Assembly: GCA_041396585.1 (NCBI GenBank) | Contig: JAWKYG010000010.1 | Span: forward strand, 124,001-188,000 | Length of the DNA stretch: 64,000 nucleotides | Origin: JAUIAI01 sp041396585 | GTDB lineage: Bacteria > Pseudomonadota > Gammaproteobacteria > Burkholderiales > Burkholderiaceae_E | Direction: 5' to 3' | Shown: positions 44,098-52,876 of the stretch, piece after piece | Position numbering within the stretch: the first letter of the stretch is position 1 | Layout of the letters: each line of letters begins with the position of its first letter | Notes under the pieces: model-generated | The model's database searches: none | Told to the model about the DNA's origin: nothing | Seen by the model: the letters and a program-made list of their open reading frames with translations, nothing else | Program-made: the position numbers and the translations under genes

Positions 44098-45661
44098 GGT
44101 CTGCTCTGCGTCATGGCCTGATGGATCGCCGTGTTGAGCCCCGCCAGCGACACCGGCTTGACCAGATGGTCGTCCAGCCCAGCCTCGCGACTCGCCTGCA
44201 GATCGGCGGCGCGCCCGAAGCCGCTGAGCGCGATCAGCACCAGATCGCGGGCGTGCTCGTCGGCGCGCAGTCGCCGTGCAAGCTCATGACCGCTGATGTC
44301 CGGCAGGCCGATGTCCAGAAGGACGACCTGTGGCCGCTGCTCCTCGATGGCCAGGATCGCCCGGGCGCCGCGATCGACATGGCTGACCTGATGACCCTGG
44401 ATCTCGAGCAGCATCGCCAGGCTTTCGGCGGCGTCGGCATCGTCATCGACGATCAGGATGCTGTAAGTGCGCTCGCCGGTGTTCGCGGCGCGGGCATCGG
44501 TGGCAAGCCTGTCGCCAGGCGCCCCGAGCGGCAATGACATCTCGAAGGTGGCGCCGCATTCGCGGCCCGGACTGTGAGCCGATAGCCGCCCGCCGTGCGC
44601 CTCGATCAGGTGACGGGCCAGAAAGAGGCCTATGCCCAGGCCCTGGTGCTCTCCGACCCGGGCCTGCGAGCCCCTGGCGAATTTGTCGAATAGCTCACGG
44701 GATTCGGCATCATCGAAACCACGACCGCTGTCCCGGATGGCGAGCCTGACCATGTCGCCATCGCGTTGGAGCTCCAGCGCGATGGCGGTATGGGGCGGCG
44801 AGAACTTGCAGGCGTTGTCCAGCAGGTTTCCGATCACTTGCGTCAGGCGGACCAGGTCGCCCGTCACCGGCGTGGGCGCGTCGCAGTCTGAGCAGGTGAC
44901 CCGTATGCCTTTGGCGGCCAGGCTCGGACCGAGATTGTCCAGTGCCATCTCGATCGCTTCCCTGAGATCGATCGTGTGCATGTCGACCGACACCGAATCG
45001 TTCTGGATCCGGGCGACATCGAGAAGATCATCGAGCAGGCGCCGCAATTGCGCCACCTGGCGAACCGCGATCCGTGACGCGTGAAGCACACGATCGTCGT
45101 CAGGCAAGGAGGTGGTCATGACCTCTAGCGCGCTGGTGATACCGGCCAGCGGATTGCGCAGCTCATGCGCCAGCATGGCCAGGTAGCGATCCTTTTGCCG
45201 GTCCGCCTCGACCAGCGCGCGTTCGGCCGCGCGTCTGTCGGTGATGTCGCTGAAGGCCACGGCGAAGCCTCGCTCGACCGGCGTGGCGACGGTCCGAAAG
45301 CCGCGGCTCAGGCCGTCCCGGTCATAGTCGAACTCACGAATCGCGACTTCACCAGTTTCGGTTACGTGCTTGTAGAGGTCGAACAGGCCTTCATCGCGAT
45401 TGCCTGGCATTTCGACGAGCATGCGCCGACCGATGAACCAGTCCGACGGGTGACCGACGATTTCGGCGGCCGCGTCGTTGACGTAGATCCAGGTGAAATC
45501 GATGATCTCGCCAAGGCTGTCCCGCACGGCCTCGAAGACCATGAATCCGTCGGGTGAGCGGTCCAGGCTGGTGCGGAAGATGGACTTGATGTCGACCTCG
45601 GTCCAAAGAGCGCTGCCGGCCGGGTCTCACGGGCGCCCGCCGATGCGTGTATGCGCATCAT
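44094..45661 (-). CDS. PAS-histidine kinase-receiver hybrid, probable 5' frameshift
   Basis: PAS about 20-130 (FTWIYVNDAAAEIVGHPSDW), H-box YLAMLAHELRNPLAGITSAL, N-box VIGNLLDNACKFSPPH, G1 IRDSGRGFDD, G2 GLGIGLFLARHLIEAHGG, receiver SILIVDDDADAAESLAMLL with acceptor Asp in VVLLDIGLPDISG. The first ATG in the long frame is 45542, which cuts the PAS start. Upstream in-frame sequence SIFRTSLDRSPDGFM is PAS-like but has no start codon. One missing G near 45604 joins it to ATG 45661, about 520 residues in total. Paired with the GAF kinase. Confidence 0.85.
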
Positions 45662-45737
45662 GATGCCAGCCGCGCCGCCGCCCCGGCAACCACCCTGATG
45701 CGATCAGGCCTTTGCGCGCCAGCGAGCGGCTTCTCGC

Positions 45738-48722
45738 TCAGGCCTTGGAGACCCGGCACAGATAGGTCTTCAGGTTCGAATGGCCGGAGACCGGATCGCG
45801 CTGTTCGAGATCGGTCAGATAGTTGACCGATCGCCACGGGTGATAGGGCTGGGCCGCATCCCAGCCGATCGGCACGAACACGGCCTGCTCGCGAATGCCG
45901 GCATGCAGCCAGGCGCGCGCATTGATGCTGCCGTGCGCGGTTTCGATCGTGATCTCCTCGCCATCGGCAATGCCTTTGGCGCGCGCGCGCTCCGGATGGA
46001 TCTGCACATAGAGATCCGGCCACATCTCCTGGGCCTGCCACGAGTAATGGGTCCAGGAATGGAAGTGCGCGGCGGGCGCACGGCCGGTGATCAGTTCGGT
46101 ATCGAAGCCGCGCGCGCGCAGCTGGCGCGACGGTGAGTCGTCGCCGGGCTCGCGAATGCGGATCGGGCGCCAGGCCGAACCGGCACGTTCCAGCGGCGGG
46201 CGTTCCCGGTCGCTGGCCTCCACCCAGGGCAGGTCGATGAGTTGCTCGCGATCTGTGTAGAACTCGGGCAGCGCATCCAGGCCCATCGCGCGAAAGCGTG
46301 CATCGAGTTCCTCGGTCCAGAACTCCAGCTTGCCGCTCTTCGTGGGGAAGCGATGGCCCTCGGGTGCACCGGGCGCGGTCGTGCCCTCGAGGTAGAGTGT
46401 TTCGATCTCTTCGTCGTCTTCGTGGAACAAGGGCGTGCGCACCCAGCGGGTCGGCGCCTCGTGCAGCCGCTTCTGGGTGCAGCCGCGCATTTCGGGCTCG
46501 CGAATCATTTCTTCGTCCCAGAACAGCGCGGAGTCCTTGTATTCCTCTTTCAGCACGTCGCCAAAGCCCAGGCGCCTGCCGAGTTCGATCCAGATCCAGC
46601 CGTCCGGCCAAGCCTGGCCGGGCGGGTCGATGACTTTGTCGATCCAGATCACGCGCCGGTCTTCGGCGGCGCGGCCGATCTCACCTTTTTCCACGCCGGT
46701 GGCGGCCGGCAGCACATAGTCTGCGAAGCGGCTGGTCTCGTTCTCGAACAACTCGATGTGCACCAGCAACTCCAGTGCCTTGAACGCATCGCGCAGCCGG
46801 TCCTGCCCGGGCCAGGCTGACATCGGATTGTTACCGGTGATCAGCGCGGTCATCGGGTAGGGCGTGCCCTGGGTCATGGCCTCCAGCCACGAGGTGACAT
46901 TGTTGCCCAGCGAGGGTCTGGCCGGCGCGACGCGGCGCTCGATCGGCGCATTGGCCACTGTGGGCGAACCGGTGCCATAGTTGTGATAGGTGCCGCCCTT
47001 TCGGCCCCAGTTGCCGGTGATCGCGGCCAGGAACATCAGCGCGCGGTTGGTCTGCGCGCCATTGACATGTTGATTCAGGCCGCGCCCGCCGAAGATCACG
47101 CAGCCGTCGGCCCGGGCGATCTCGTCGCCCAGCGCACGGATCTGCGCGGCCGAGATGCCGGTGACCGCGGCCGCCCATTCGGGGGTGTAGCCCTTCTCGA
47201 ACAGGTAGTCGCGCCACTGCTCCCAGCCGAGCACCCAGTTCGTGCAGAAGAGCTGGTCATGCTGATCGGTGCTGAAGATGTGATGCGCAAGCGCCAGGGC
47301 CATCGCCCAGTCGGTGCCGGTGCGGATCGGCAGCCAGAGATCGGCCTTGCTCGCGGTGACATTCAGGCGCGGATCGACGACGATCATCCGCGCGCCGTTC
47401 TTGATCCGCCAGTCGTTGATCATCCCGAAGTGCACCGGTCGTGATTCGGCCTGGTTGTCACCGAAGTACACATACAGCCGGGCGCTGCCCATGTCGGTGG
47501 GCGTGTAGCTGTTGCCGCTGCCGTTCACACCCTGGGTGAGCACATAGGCGAGCCGCTTGGCCTCCGAGCAGAAGGCCTCTGTATCGCTGTAGTTCGGTGT
47601 GCCCCACATCTGCTGGAACATCACGATGTAACCGCGCCGAGTCAGCGTGCCGGTGCGGGTGCCGGCGAAGATGCCGAGGGTTTCGGGGCCGTGGCGCTCA
47701 CGCAGCGCGATCAGTTTGGCCGCGATCTCGTCCAGCGCCTGTTCCCAGGAGATCGGCTCGAAGCGGCCCTCGCCGCGCGCGCCCACCCGCTTCAGCGGCC
47801 GGGTCAGTCGTTTCTCGCTGTTATAAAGCTGCAGCATGAATTGCGACTTCGGGCAGACCTTGCCCTTCCAGAGCGGATCGTCTTCATTGCCGGTGACGCG
47901 AACCACCTTGCCGTCGCGCAGGTGATACTGGGTGGGGCAGCAGTTGAAGCAGATGTTGCAGCCACCGGGCACCACGGTTTCGGGCTGGCGCTGATCGCGC
48001 TGCGCGCGGTAGGGGAACTGAACCGCTTGCGGCTTCAGGTGGATCTTGCGAAGGGGGTCATCGACCACGCCCGGCCGGTGCCCGCCGATGATGCGCGCGG
48101 CCGCGCCCGGCGTAGCCGAGGGTGGCGTACCGGCGCCGGGAACCTCGCCCGTCTCATGGCGCTCACCAATGCCCGGGCGCTCGCGCAAACGCTCGACGAA
48201 GATGTTCGCCGGCCCCAGCAGAAAGCTGTCATGATCGAGCGCACGCCGGCCCTCGGTCTCGATGCGCCGCAGATGCGCATCGCGCTCGCCGAACGTGATC
48301 GCCTCGCCCGGACACACGGTGGCGCAGGCCGGGCGCCGGCCATCGGCACGGCGCTCGCTGCACAGGTCGCACTTGATGGCGTGGTGGTCGTGCGCGTCAT
48401 AGCCCATCGCGCCGTATGGGCAGGCGATCACGCATTCGCCGCAGCCGGTGCAGCGGGATTCGTCGATCGAGACCACGCCGGTGTCCGGATCCTTGCGGAT
48501 CGCCTTCGGATTCACCGGGCAGGCGCGCAGGCAGGCCGGGCGTTCGCAGTGCTGGCAGGACAAGGTCAGAAAATCGAGCCCCGGCTGCTCGGTGTCACCG
48601 AGCCAGACCACCCGGTTGCGATACTCGCCCGGGCCGAGCCCGTGCTCGCTCTTGCAGGCCGCCTCGCAGCTCTTACAGCCGATGCAGCGCTCCAGGTCGA
48701 TCATCAGGGCCAGGCGTGACAT
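45738..48722 (-). CDS. Fused four-cluster ferredoxin and molybdopterin oxidoreductase
   Basis: 994 residues joining two subunits that are usually separate in DMSO-reductase-family complexes. Residues about 1-190 form an NrfC/DmsB-like electron-transfer domain with four Cys clusters (CIGCKSCEAAC, CQHCERPACLRAC, CTGCGECVIAC, CDLCSERRAD...ACATVC). From about 250 the catalytic subunit begins with its own 4Fe-4S motif (CNICFNCCPTQ ... KVCPKSQ), then bis-MGD-binding domains. A Cys in SDTEAFCSEAKR is the likely molybdenum ligand. No twin-arginine signal, so it faces the cytoplasm. Electrons would come from or go to the membrane protein encoded upstream. The substrate is unknown. Confidence 0.9.
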   Translation of the reverse strand: MSRLALMIDLERCIGCKSCEAACKSEHGLGPGEYRNRVVWLGDTEQPGLDFLTLSCQHCERPACLRACPVNPKAIRKDPDTGVVSIDESRCTGCGECVIACPYGAMGYDAHDHHAIKCDLCSERRADGRRPACATVCPGEAITFGERDAHLRRIETEGRRALDHDSFLLGPANIFVERLRERPGIGERHETGEVPGAGTPPSATPGAAARIIGGHRPGVVDDPLRKIHLKPQAVQFPYRAQRDQRQPETVVPGGCNICFNCCPTQYHLRDGKVVRVTGNEDDPLWKGKVCPKSQFMLQLYNSEKRLTRPLKRVGARGEGRFEPISWEQALDEIAAKLIALRERHGPETLGIFAGTRTGTLTRRGYIVMFQQMWGTPNYSDTEAFCSEAKRLAYVLTQGVNGSGNSYTPTDMGSARLYVYFGDNQAESRPVHFGMINDWRIKNGARMIVVDPRLNVTASKADLWLPIRTGTDWAMALALAHHIFSTDQHDQLFCTNWVLGWEQWRDYLFEKGYTPEWAAAVTGISAAQIRALGDEIARADGCVIFGGRGLNQHVNGAQTNRALMFLAAITGNWGRKGGTYHNYGTGSPTVANAPIERRVAPARPSLGNNVTSWLEAMTQGTPYPMTALITGNNPMSAWPGQDRLRDAFKALELLVHIELFENETSRFADYVLPAATGVEKGEIGRAAEDRRVIWIDKVIDPPGQAWPDGWIWIELGRRLGFGDVLKEEYKDSALFWDEEMIREPEMRGCTQKRLHEAPTRWVRTPLFHEDDEEIETLYLEGTTAPGAPEGHRFPTKSGKLEFWTEELDARFRAMGLDALPEFYTDREQLIDLPWVEASDRERPPLERAGSAWRPIRIREPGDDSPSRQLRARGFDTELITGRAPAAHFHSWTHYSWQAQEMWPDLYVQIHPERARAKGIADGEEITIETAHGSINARAWLHAGIREQAVFVPIGWDAAQPYHPWRSVNYLTDLEQRDPVSGHSNLKTYLCRVSKA

Positions 48723-48799
48723 CGTCGGTCTCCGTCGGGTTCAGGCGGCAGCCGCGCCGGCATGCCTGCCGGCCATCCAGCCATGTTGAGCGCTTGGCA

Positions 48800-49603
48800 T
48801 CACCAGGCGCTCAGATGCCACCAATAGATCTCACCATCGCCGGCCGCATAGCCAGCGAAGAACAACACCACGATCACATGCGTGAGCAGGGCAAGCAAGA
48901 ACAGCCAGGCCAGCGCCATGTGCAGCGGCCGCCACCAGGCCTGCGCGGCGGGCACCGAATGGCGTGCGCCGATCAGCACCGACTCCTCGCGCGCCAGGCG
49001 CTGATAGGCCCAGGCCAGGCGAGGCGAGCGCAGCCAGTGGGCGAGGGTGACCGAGAACAGCGCCTCGTCGGCGCGCGGGTCCAGCCGGCTAAGCAGGGTG
49101 GTCTTGGCCGCGATCAGTGCGCGCAGCCGATTCTTCAGCGCGGGATCGGGGGGGGCGAACGGAGCACGTTTGGTGCCCAGCGTGGCCGCCATCATCGGCG
49201 CCACGCGGATCCGCGCATAGGCGCCGCTCAGCAACAGCAGCGCCAGACAGATCACCATCACCAGCGGCGGCCCGGACAGGCTGACCGACGCATGCAGGCC
49301 CACCAGCAGCATGCCCGACAGGCTGGTGGCCACGTGCATGATGAACAGGCGGTTCGGTGAACGGCTGCGGCCCGAGCGTTTGCCGGCCGAGAACAGAAAC
49401 GGGCCGAGCAGCAACAGCGCACCGGCGATCGCGGCCGATTGCAGCCACGGTGAGCCGGGCCGCATCTGATCGGCGGGCAGATGGACGCGCAACATGACGA
49501 AGGCGGCCAGCACCAGCACCACGGCCACGGCCGCCATCACCAGATGGCGATTGGCCAGATCCGGACGACGCGCGCCAGCGGGCGAATGTATCGAAGCGGT
49601 CAT
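48800..49603 (-). CDS. Membrane anchor/cytochrome-b-like subunit of the molybdoenzyme
   Basis: About 267 residues from ATG 49603 (MTASIHSPAGARRPDL; the frame extends to 49717 without a better start). Roughly five hydrophobic helices: MAAVAVVLVLAAFVMLRV, WLQSAAIAGALLLLGPFLF, FIMHVATSLSGMLLVGLH, LVMVICLALLLLSGAYARI, and ALAWLFLLALLTHVIVVLFF. Paired His residues in helices 3 and 5 could bind heme b. It lies 77 bases upstream of, and in the same direction as, the fused oxidoreductase, so it is the natural quinone-side partner. Assignment is by context and topology. Confidence 0.7.
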   Translation of the reverse strand: MTASIHSPAGARRPDLANRHLVMAAVAVVLVLAAFVMLRVHLPADQMRPGSPWLQSAAIAGALLLLGPFLFSAGKRSGRSRSPNRLFIMHVATSLSGMLLVGLHASVSLSGPPLVMVICLALLLLSGAYARIRVAPMMAATLGTKRAPFAPPDPALKNRLRALIAAKTTLLSRLDPRADEALFSVTLAHWLRSPRLAWAYQRLAREESVLIGARHSVPAAQAWWRPLHMALAWLFLLALLTHVIVVLFFAGYAAGDGEIYWWHLSAW

Positions 49604-49881
49604 CGACGTGTGTTCTCGCAAATCCCACAGGGTGTTCGACCGGCCCTGGCGACGGCGATGGCCACGGGCCGGACGAGGCTCGATGGCCTCATTGTGCCTG
49701 CGGTGCCGATGGTGCACGATGGCCTTATGCTGCCCGCGGCGCCGATGGTGCGCGCCGGATCACATGGGATCATGTCGGGCTCGCGTGCCCGGTCCACCGG
49801 ATCACCGCCTGCGCCGTTTGGCATTCGGGCCCGTTCCCGGCGGGCATCGGCAATGATTCCCCTGGCAATCGGCGGTATTCC

Positions 49882-50370
49882 ATGAAGCAATCCATGATCT
49901 GGCTGCGCGCGCTGGCACTGTCCTGCGCATTGGCATTGTCGGCCTGTGCCGTGTTGGTACCCGAGGATTCTCCCGTGGTCCGGGTGGCTGGTCTGCGGCC
50001 GTTGCCAGGCAGCGGCCTGGAGTTGCGCTTCATGCTGGAATTGCGCGTGCAGAATCCGCGTGAGCAGCCGCTGAGCTACGATGGCATCGCCGTGTCGCTC
50101 GATCTTGACGGCCGTGGTCTGGCCAGCGGTGTGGCCCAGACCAGGGGCACGATCGAGCGCTATGGAGAAGGCCTCGTGCAGGTGCCTGTCACCGTGTCAC
50201 TGATCGGTGCGCTGCGTCATGCATTGTCCAGGGCAGGGCGCATGGAGCGCGGCGAGGCGCCCGATGAACTCCCGTATACATTGTCCGGCAAGCTCGGCGG
50301 CACCGACGGCACGCCGGCGGTGCGTTTCGTCAGTGAGGGTAAGCTGTCGTTGCCCGGGCCGCTGCCCTGA
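49882..50370 (+). CDS. LEA type 2 family (WHy-domain) lipoprotein
   Basis: 162-residue precursor. Signal peptide with lipobox LALSAC near residue 22, then a WHy/LEA14-like beta domain (LELRFMLELRVQNPREQPL, SYDGIAVSLDLDGRGLASG). Such lipoproteins are linked to desiccation or hypersensitive response homology and are usually periplasmic. Starts at ATG 49882; a single gene before the LysE transporter. Confidence 0.83.
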   Translation: MKQSMIWLRALALSCALALSACAVLVPEDSPVVRVAGLRPLPGSGLELRFMLELRVQNPREQPLSYDGIAVSLDLDGRGLASGVAQTRGTIERYGEGLVQVPVTVSLIGALRHALSRAGRMERGEAPDELPYTLSGKLGGTDGTPAVRFVSEGKLSLPGPLP

Positions 50371-50443
50371 AGTGTGGCGCGGGCCTCCTGCCGGTGCCAC
50401 CGGTGTCCTTGCCCGTCATGCCATCGAATGAGGTCGGCCCGCC

Positions 50444-51076
50444 ATGATCATGTCCTTCCACCTCTGGCTCGCGTTTATGCTTGCCTCGGCGGTTCTGCTG
50501 GCGATCCCCGGCCCCACGATCCTGACGGTGGTCAGCTATTCGATCTCCCATGGGGCGAGGGCGCGGCTCGCGCTGGTCGCGGCGGTGGCGCTGGGCGATG
50601 CCACGGCGCTTTGCTTCTCGCTGCTCGGCCTCGGTGCGCTGCTGTCGCTGTCGGCGTTCTGGTTCACGGCCGTGAAATGGGTTGGTGGTCTGTATCTGAT
50701 CTATCTCGGGGTTCGGCTGTTCATCAGCGGCTGGCGCGGTTCGCCGCAGCCGGCCGGGCTGCCTGCATCGGGCATGCGCCGCCTGTTCTTCGATACCTGG
50801 CTGGTCACCGCACTGAATCCGAAGGGCATCGTGTTCTTCGTGGCGTTCCTGCCGCAGTTCATCGATCCGGCACGCCCTGCGACACCGCAGCTCTGGCTGC
50901 TGGCGGTCACCTTCGTTGTGCTGGCGGCCCTCAATGCCGGTCTCTATGCGGTGTTCGCCCATGCAGCGCGTTCGCTGTTGGCCAGCGCGGCCGCCCGGCA
51001 GCGCTTCGAGATGGCGGGCGGCTCCCTGCTCACGTTAGCAGGCCTCTGGGCGCTGAGCGCCCGCCGGGCCGGCTGA
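50444..51076 (+). CDS. LysE/RhtB family amino-acid exporter
   Basis: 210 residues, six predicted helices. The family signature AIPGPTILTVVSYSISHGAR is near the N-terminus and WVGGLYLIYLGVRLF in helix 3; NPKGIVFFVAFLPQFID is the second family hallmark. Exports amino acids or their derivatives; which one is unknown. The GNAT gene follows after 13 bases. Confidence 0.92.
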   Translation: MIMSFHLWLAFMLASAVLLAIPGPTILTVVSYSISHGARARLALVAAVALGDATALCFSLLGLGALLSLSAFWFTAVKWVGGLYLIYLGVRLFISGWRGSPQPAGLPASGMRRLFFDTWLVTALNPKGIVFFVAFLPQFIDPARPATPQLWLLAVTFVVLAALNAGLYAVFAHAARSLLASAAARQRFEMAGGSLLTLAGLWALSARRAG

Positions 51077-51089
51077 GCATCCCCGGGCC

Positions 51090-51677
51090 ATGAACGACCG
51101 GGGCGCGATCCTCGAGTCCGGGCGGCTGCGGTTGCGGCGCTGGCGGGATGCCGATCGCGCGCCGTTCGCGGCGATCAATGCCGATCCCCGGGTGATGACG
51201 CATTTCCCGGCGTCGCTGTCGCGCATCGATAGCGATGCGCTGATCGAGCGCATCGAGTCGCACTTCGATGCCCACGGCTTCGGGCTCTGGGCGCTCGAGC
51301 GCCAGCAGGATGCGGCCTTGCTCGGCTTTGTCGGCCTGGCCGTGCCCCGCTTCGAGGCCGCCTTCACGCCTTGCGTGGAGATCGGCTGGCGCCTCGGGTT
51401 CGAACACTGGGGGTACGGCTATGCGTCGGAGGCGGCGGCGGTCGTGCTCGCACATGGTTTCGAGACGCTGGGCCTGACCGAGATCGTCTCGTTCACGGTT
51501 TCGGCGAACGGGCGCTCGCGCGCGGTCATGGAGCGGCTTGGCATGCGTCGCGATCCGGCCGGGGATTTCGAGCATCCGGCGCTGGCGGCGGGCCACCCGC
51601 TGCGTGCCCATGTGTTGTACCGCTTGAGGCGGGATCAGTGGCGTGCCGCGCGACCGGCGGGTGAACCGGGAAGGTGA
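51090..51677 (+). CDS. GNAT family N-acetyltransferase (RimJ/RimL type)
   Basis: 195 residues. Begins SGRLRLRRWRDADRAPFAAI, typical of RimJ-like enzymes. The acetyl-CoA-binding region reads EIGWRLGFEHWGYGYASEAA, with the later VSANGRSRAVMERLGM. Substrate (ribosomal protein, antibiotic or small molecule) unknown. Probably co-transcribed with the LysE gene. Confidence 0.9.
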   Translation: MNDRGAILESGRLRLRRWRDADRAPFAAINADPRVMTHFPASLSRIDSDALIERIESHFDAHGFGLWALERQQDAALLGFVGLAVPRFEAAFTPCVEIGWRLGFEHWGYGYASEAAAVVLAHGFETLGLTEIVSFTVSANGRSRAVMERLGMRRDPAGDFEHPALAAGHPLRAHVLYRLRRDQWRAARPAGEPGR

Positions 51678-51794
51678 TAGGCTTGCCCGTCTCGGGGCTC
51701 TACATCCGGTCTTGCGGAAACCTCACCAGCGCAGTGTCGGTCACGCGAGTTGGCTCGTCCGCCCGTCAGGGCGAAACCGTTCAAGGAGTCTGCC

Positions 51795-52277
51795 ATGTCC
51801 AATCGCATGCCCAACCTGACCGCGCTGCTCGGTCTGCTCGCCGTCGTCGGCTATCAGAATCGCGACAAAATCGGTGCCATGATCGACAAGGCGCAGGAGG
51901 CCCTGGCCGGGGCCACCGGCGGCGCCGGGCGCGCACAACCCGCCGAGACCGCCAAGGAGATCGGCACGGTGTTCGGCCGCTCTGGCGGCGGCGACTCGCT
52001 CTCCGGCGGTCTTGGCGAACTGATCGATCGCTTCCGCAATGCCGGCGAGAGCGAAACCGTCGATTCCTGGGTGCGCCCGGGGCCGAACCGGCCGGTCAGT
52101 GGTGCGTCGCTCGAACGCGCGCTGGGCCCGAGCCTGATCGAGGAGTTGTCGGTCAAGACCGGCCTGGACCCGCAGGAGATCCTCAGTCGCCTGTCGAACG
52201 ACCTGCCGCGCGCGGTCGATGACTTCACCCCGGACGGCCGTCTGCCGAGCGCCCAGGAGGCCTCGCGCCTTTGGTGA
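51795..52277 (+). CDS. YidB/DUF937 family protein
   Basis: 160 residues from ATG 51795 (AAGGAG 6 bases upstream). Low-complexity Gly/Ala central part, and a C-terminal segment GASLERALGPSLIEELSVKT with LDPQEILSRLSNDLPRAVDD, the YidB helical repeat pattern. Function unknown. Followed at once by a second acetyltransferase. Confidence 0.85.
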   Translation: MSNRMPNLTALLGLLAVVGYQNRDKIGAMIDKAQEALAGATGGAGRAQPAETAKEIGTVFGRSGGGDSLSGGLGELIDRFRNAGESETVDSWVRPGPNRPVSGASLERALGPSLIEELSVKTGLDPQEILSRLSNDLPRAVDDFTPDGRLPSAQEASRLW

Positions 52278-52317
52278 GCCGGGCCTCGCCGTGGCCGGCC
52301 GCCCCGGCCCGACTGCC

Positions 52318-52806
52318 ATGACGGGCGCCGGCGATGCCCGCCGCGTCGAGCTGCGTGCGGCCAGTTTTCCCGCCGAGCGCGACGCGGTTGCGGCGCTGAT
52401 GCACGAGTATGTGCGCAGTGTCAGTGTCAGCCTCGAGTTCCAGTCGCCGCAGGCCGAGTTCGCCGCGCTGCCCGGCCAGTATGCGCCGCCGGCGGGCTGC
52501 CTGCTGGTGGCCGTGGTCGATGGTGCGCTGGCCGGCTGCGGTGCGCTGCGCCGTATCGATGCCGACACCTGCGAGATGAAGCGCCTGTACGTGCGGCCAG
52601 ACGCGCGCGGCCTCGGCCTTGGCGGCCGGCTGGTGCAGGGCCTGCTCGATGAAGCGCGCGCCATCGGCTACCAACGCATCTGCCTCGATGTCTTGCCAGA
52701 ATTTGCGGCCGCGCAGAAGATTTATGATGCGTTCGGATTCCAGGATTGCGAGCCGGTGAGCTTCAACCCGGTTCCCGGCGCCCGCTTTCTCGGGCGCGAT
52801 CTTTGA
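52318..52806 (+). CDS. GNAT family N-acetyltransferase
   Basis: 162 residues from ATG 52318. Core motifs EMKRLYVRPDARGLGLGGRL (acetyl-CoA loop) and AQKIYDAFGFQDCEPV (C-terminal strand) are clear. Contains the CGALRRIDADTCEMKRLYV pattern seen in small-molecule acetyltransferases. Substrate unknown. The longer frame from 52219 overlaps the YidB gene and is less likely. Confidence 0.9.
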   Translation: MTGAGDARRVELRAASFPAERDAVAALMHEYVRSVSVSLEFQSPQAEFAALPGQYAPPAGCLLVAVVDGALAGCGALRRIDADTCEMKRLYVRPDARGLGLGGRLVQGLLDEARAIGYQRICLDVLPEFAAAQKIYDAFGFQDCEPVSFNPVPGARFLGRDL

Positions 52807-52876
52807 CAGCCCCCCGTTCCGCCGGTTTGCGGTATCTGAGATGCCTTGCCCGGCGGATTCAATGATGGAGACTTGC

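Noticed and set aside
18799..45661. Calling the island a proven mobile element
   Set aside because: No integrase, transposase or right-hand repeat copy was found in the window; only the tRNA-side duplication supports mobility.
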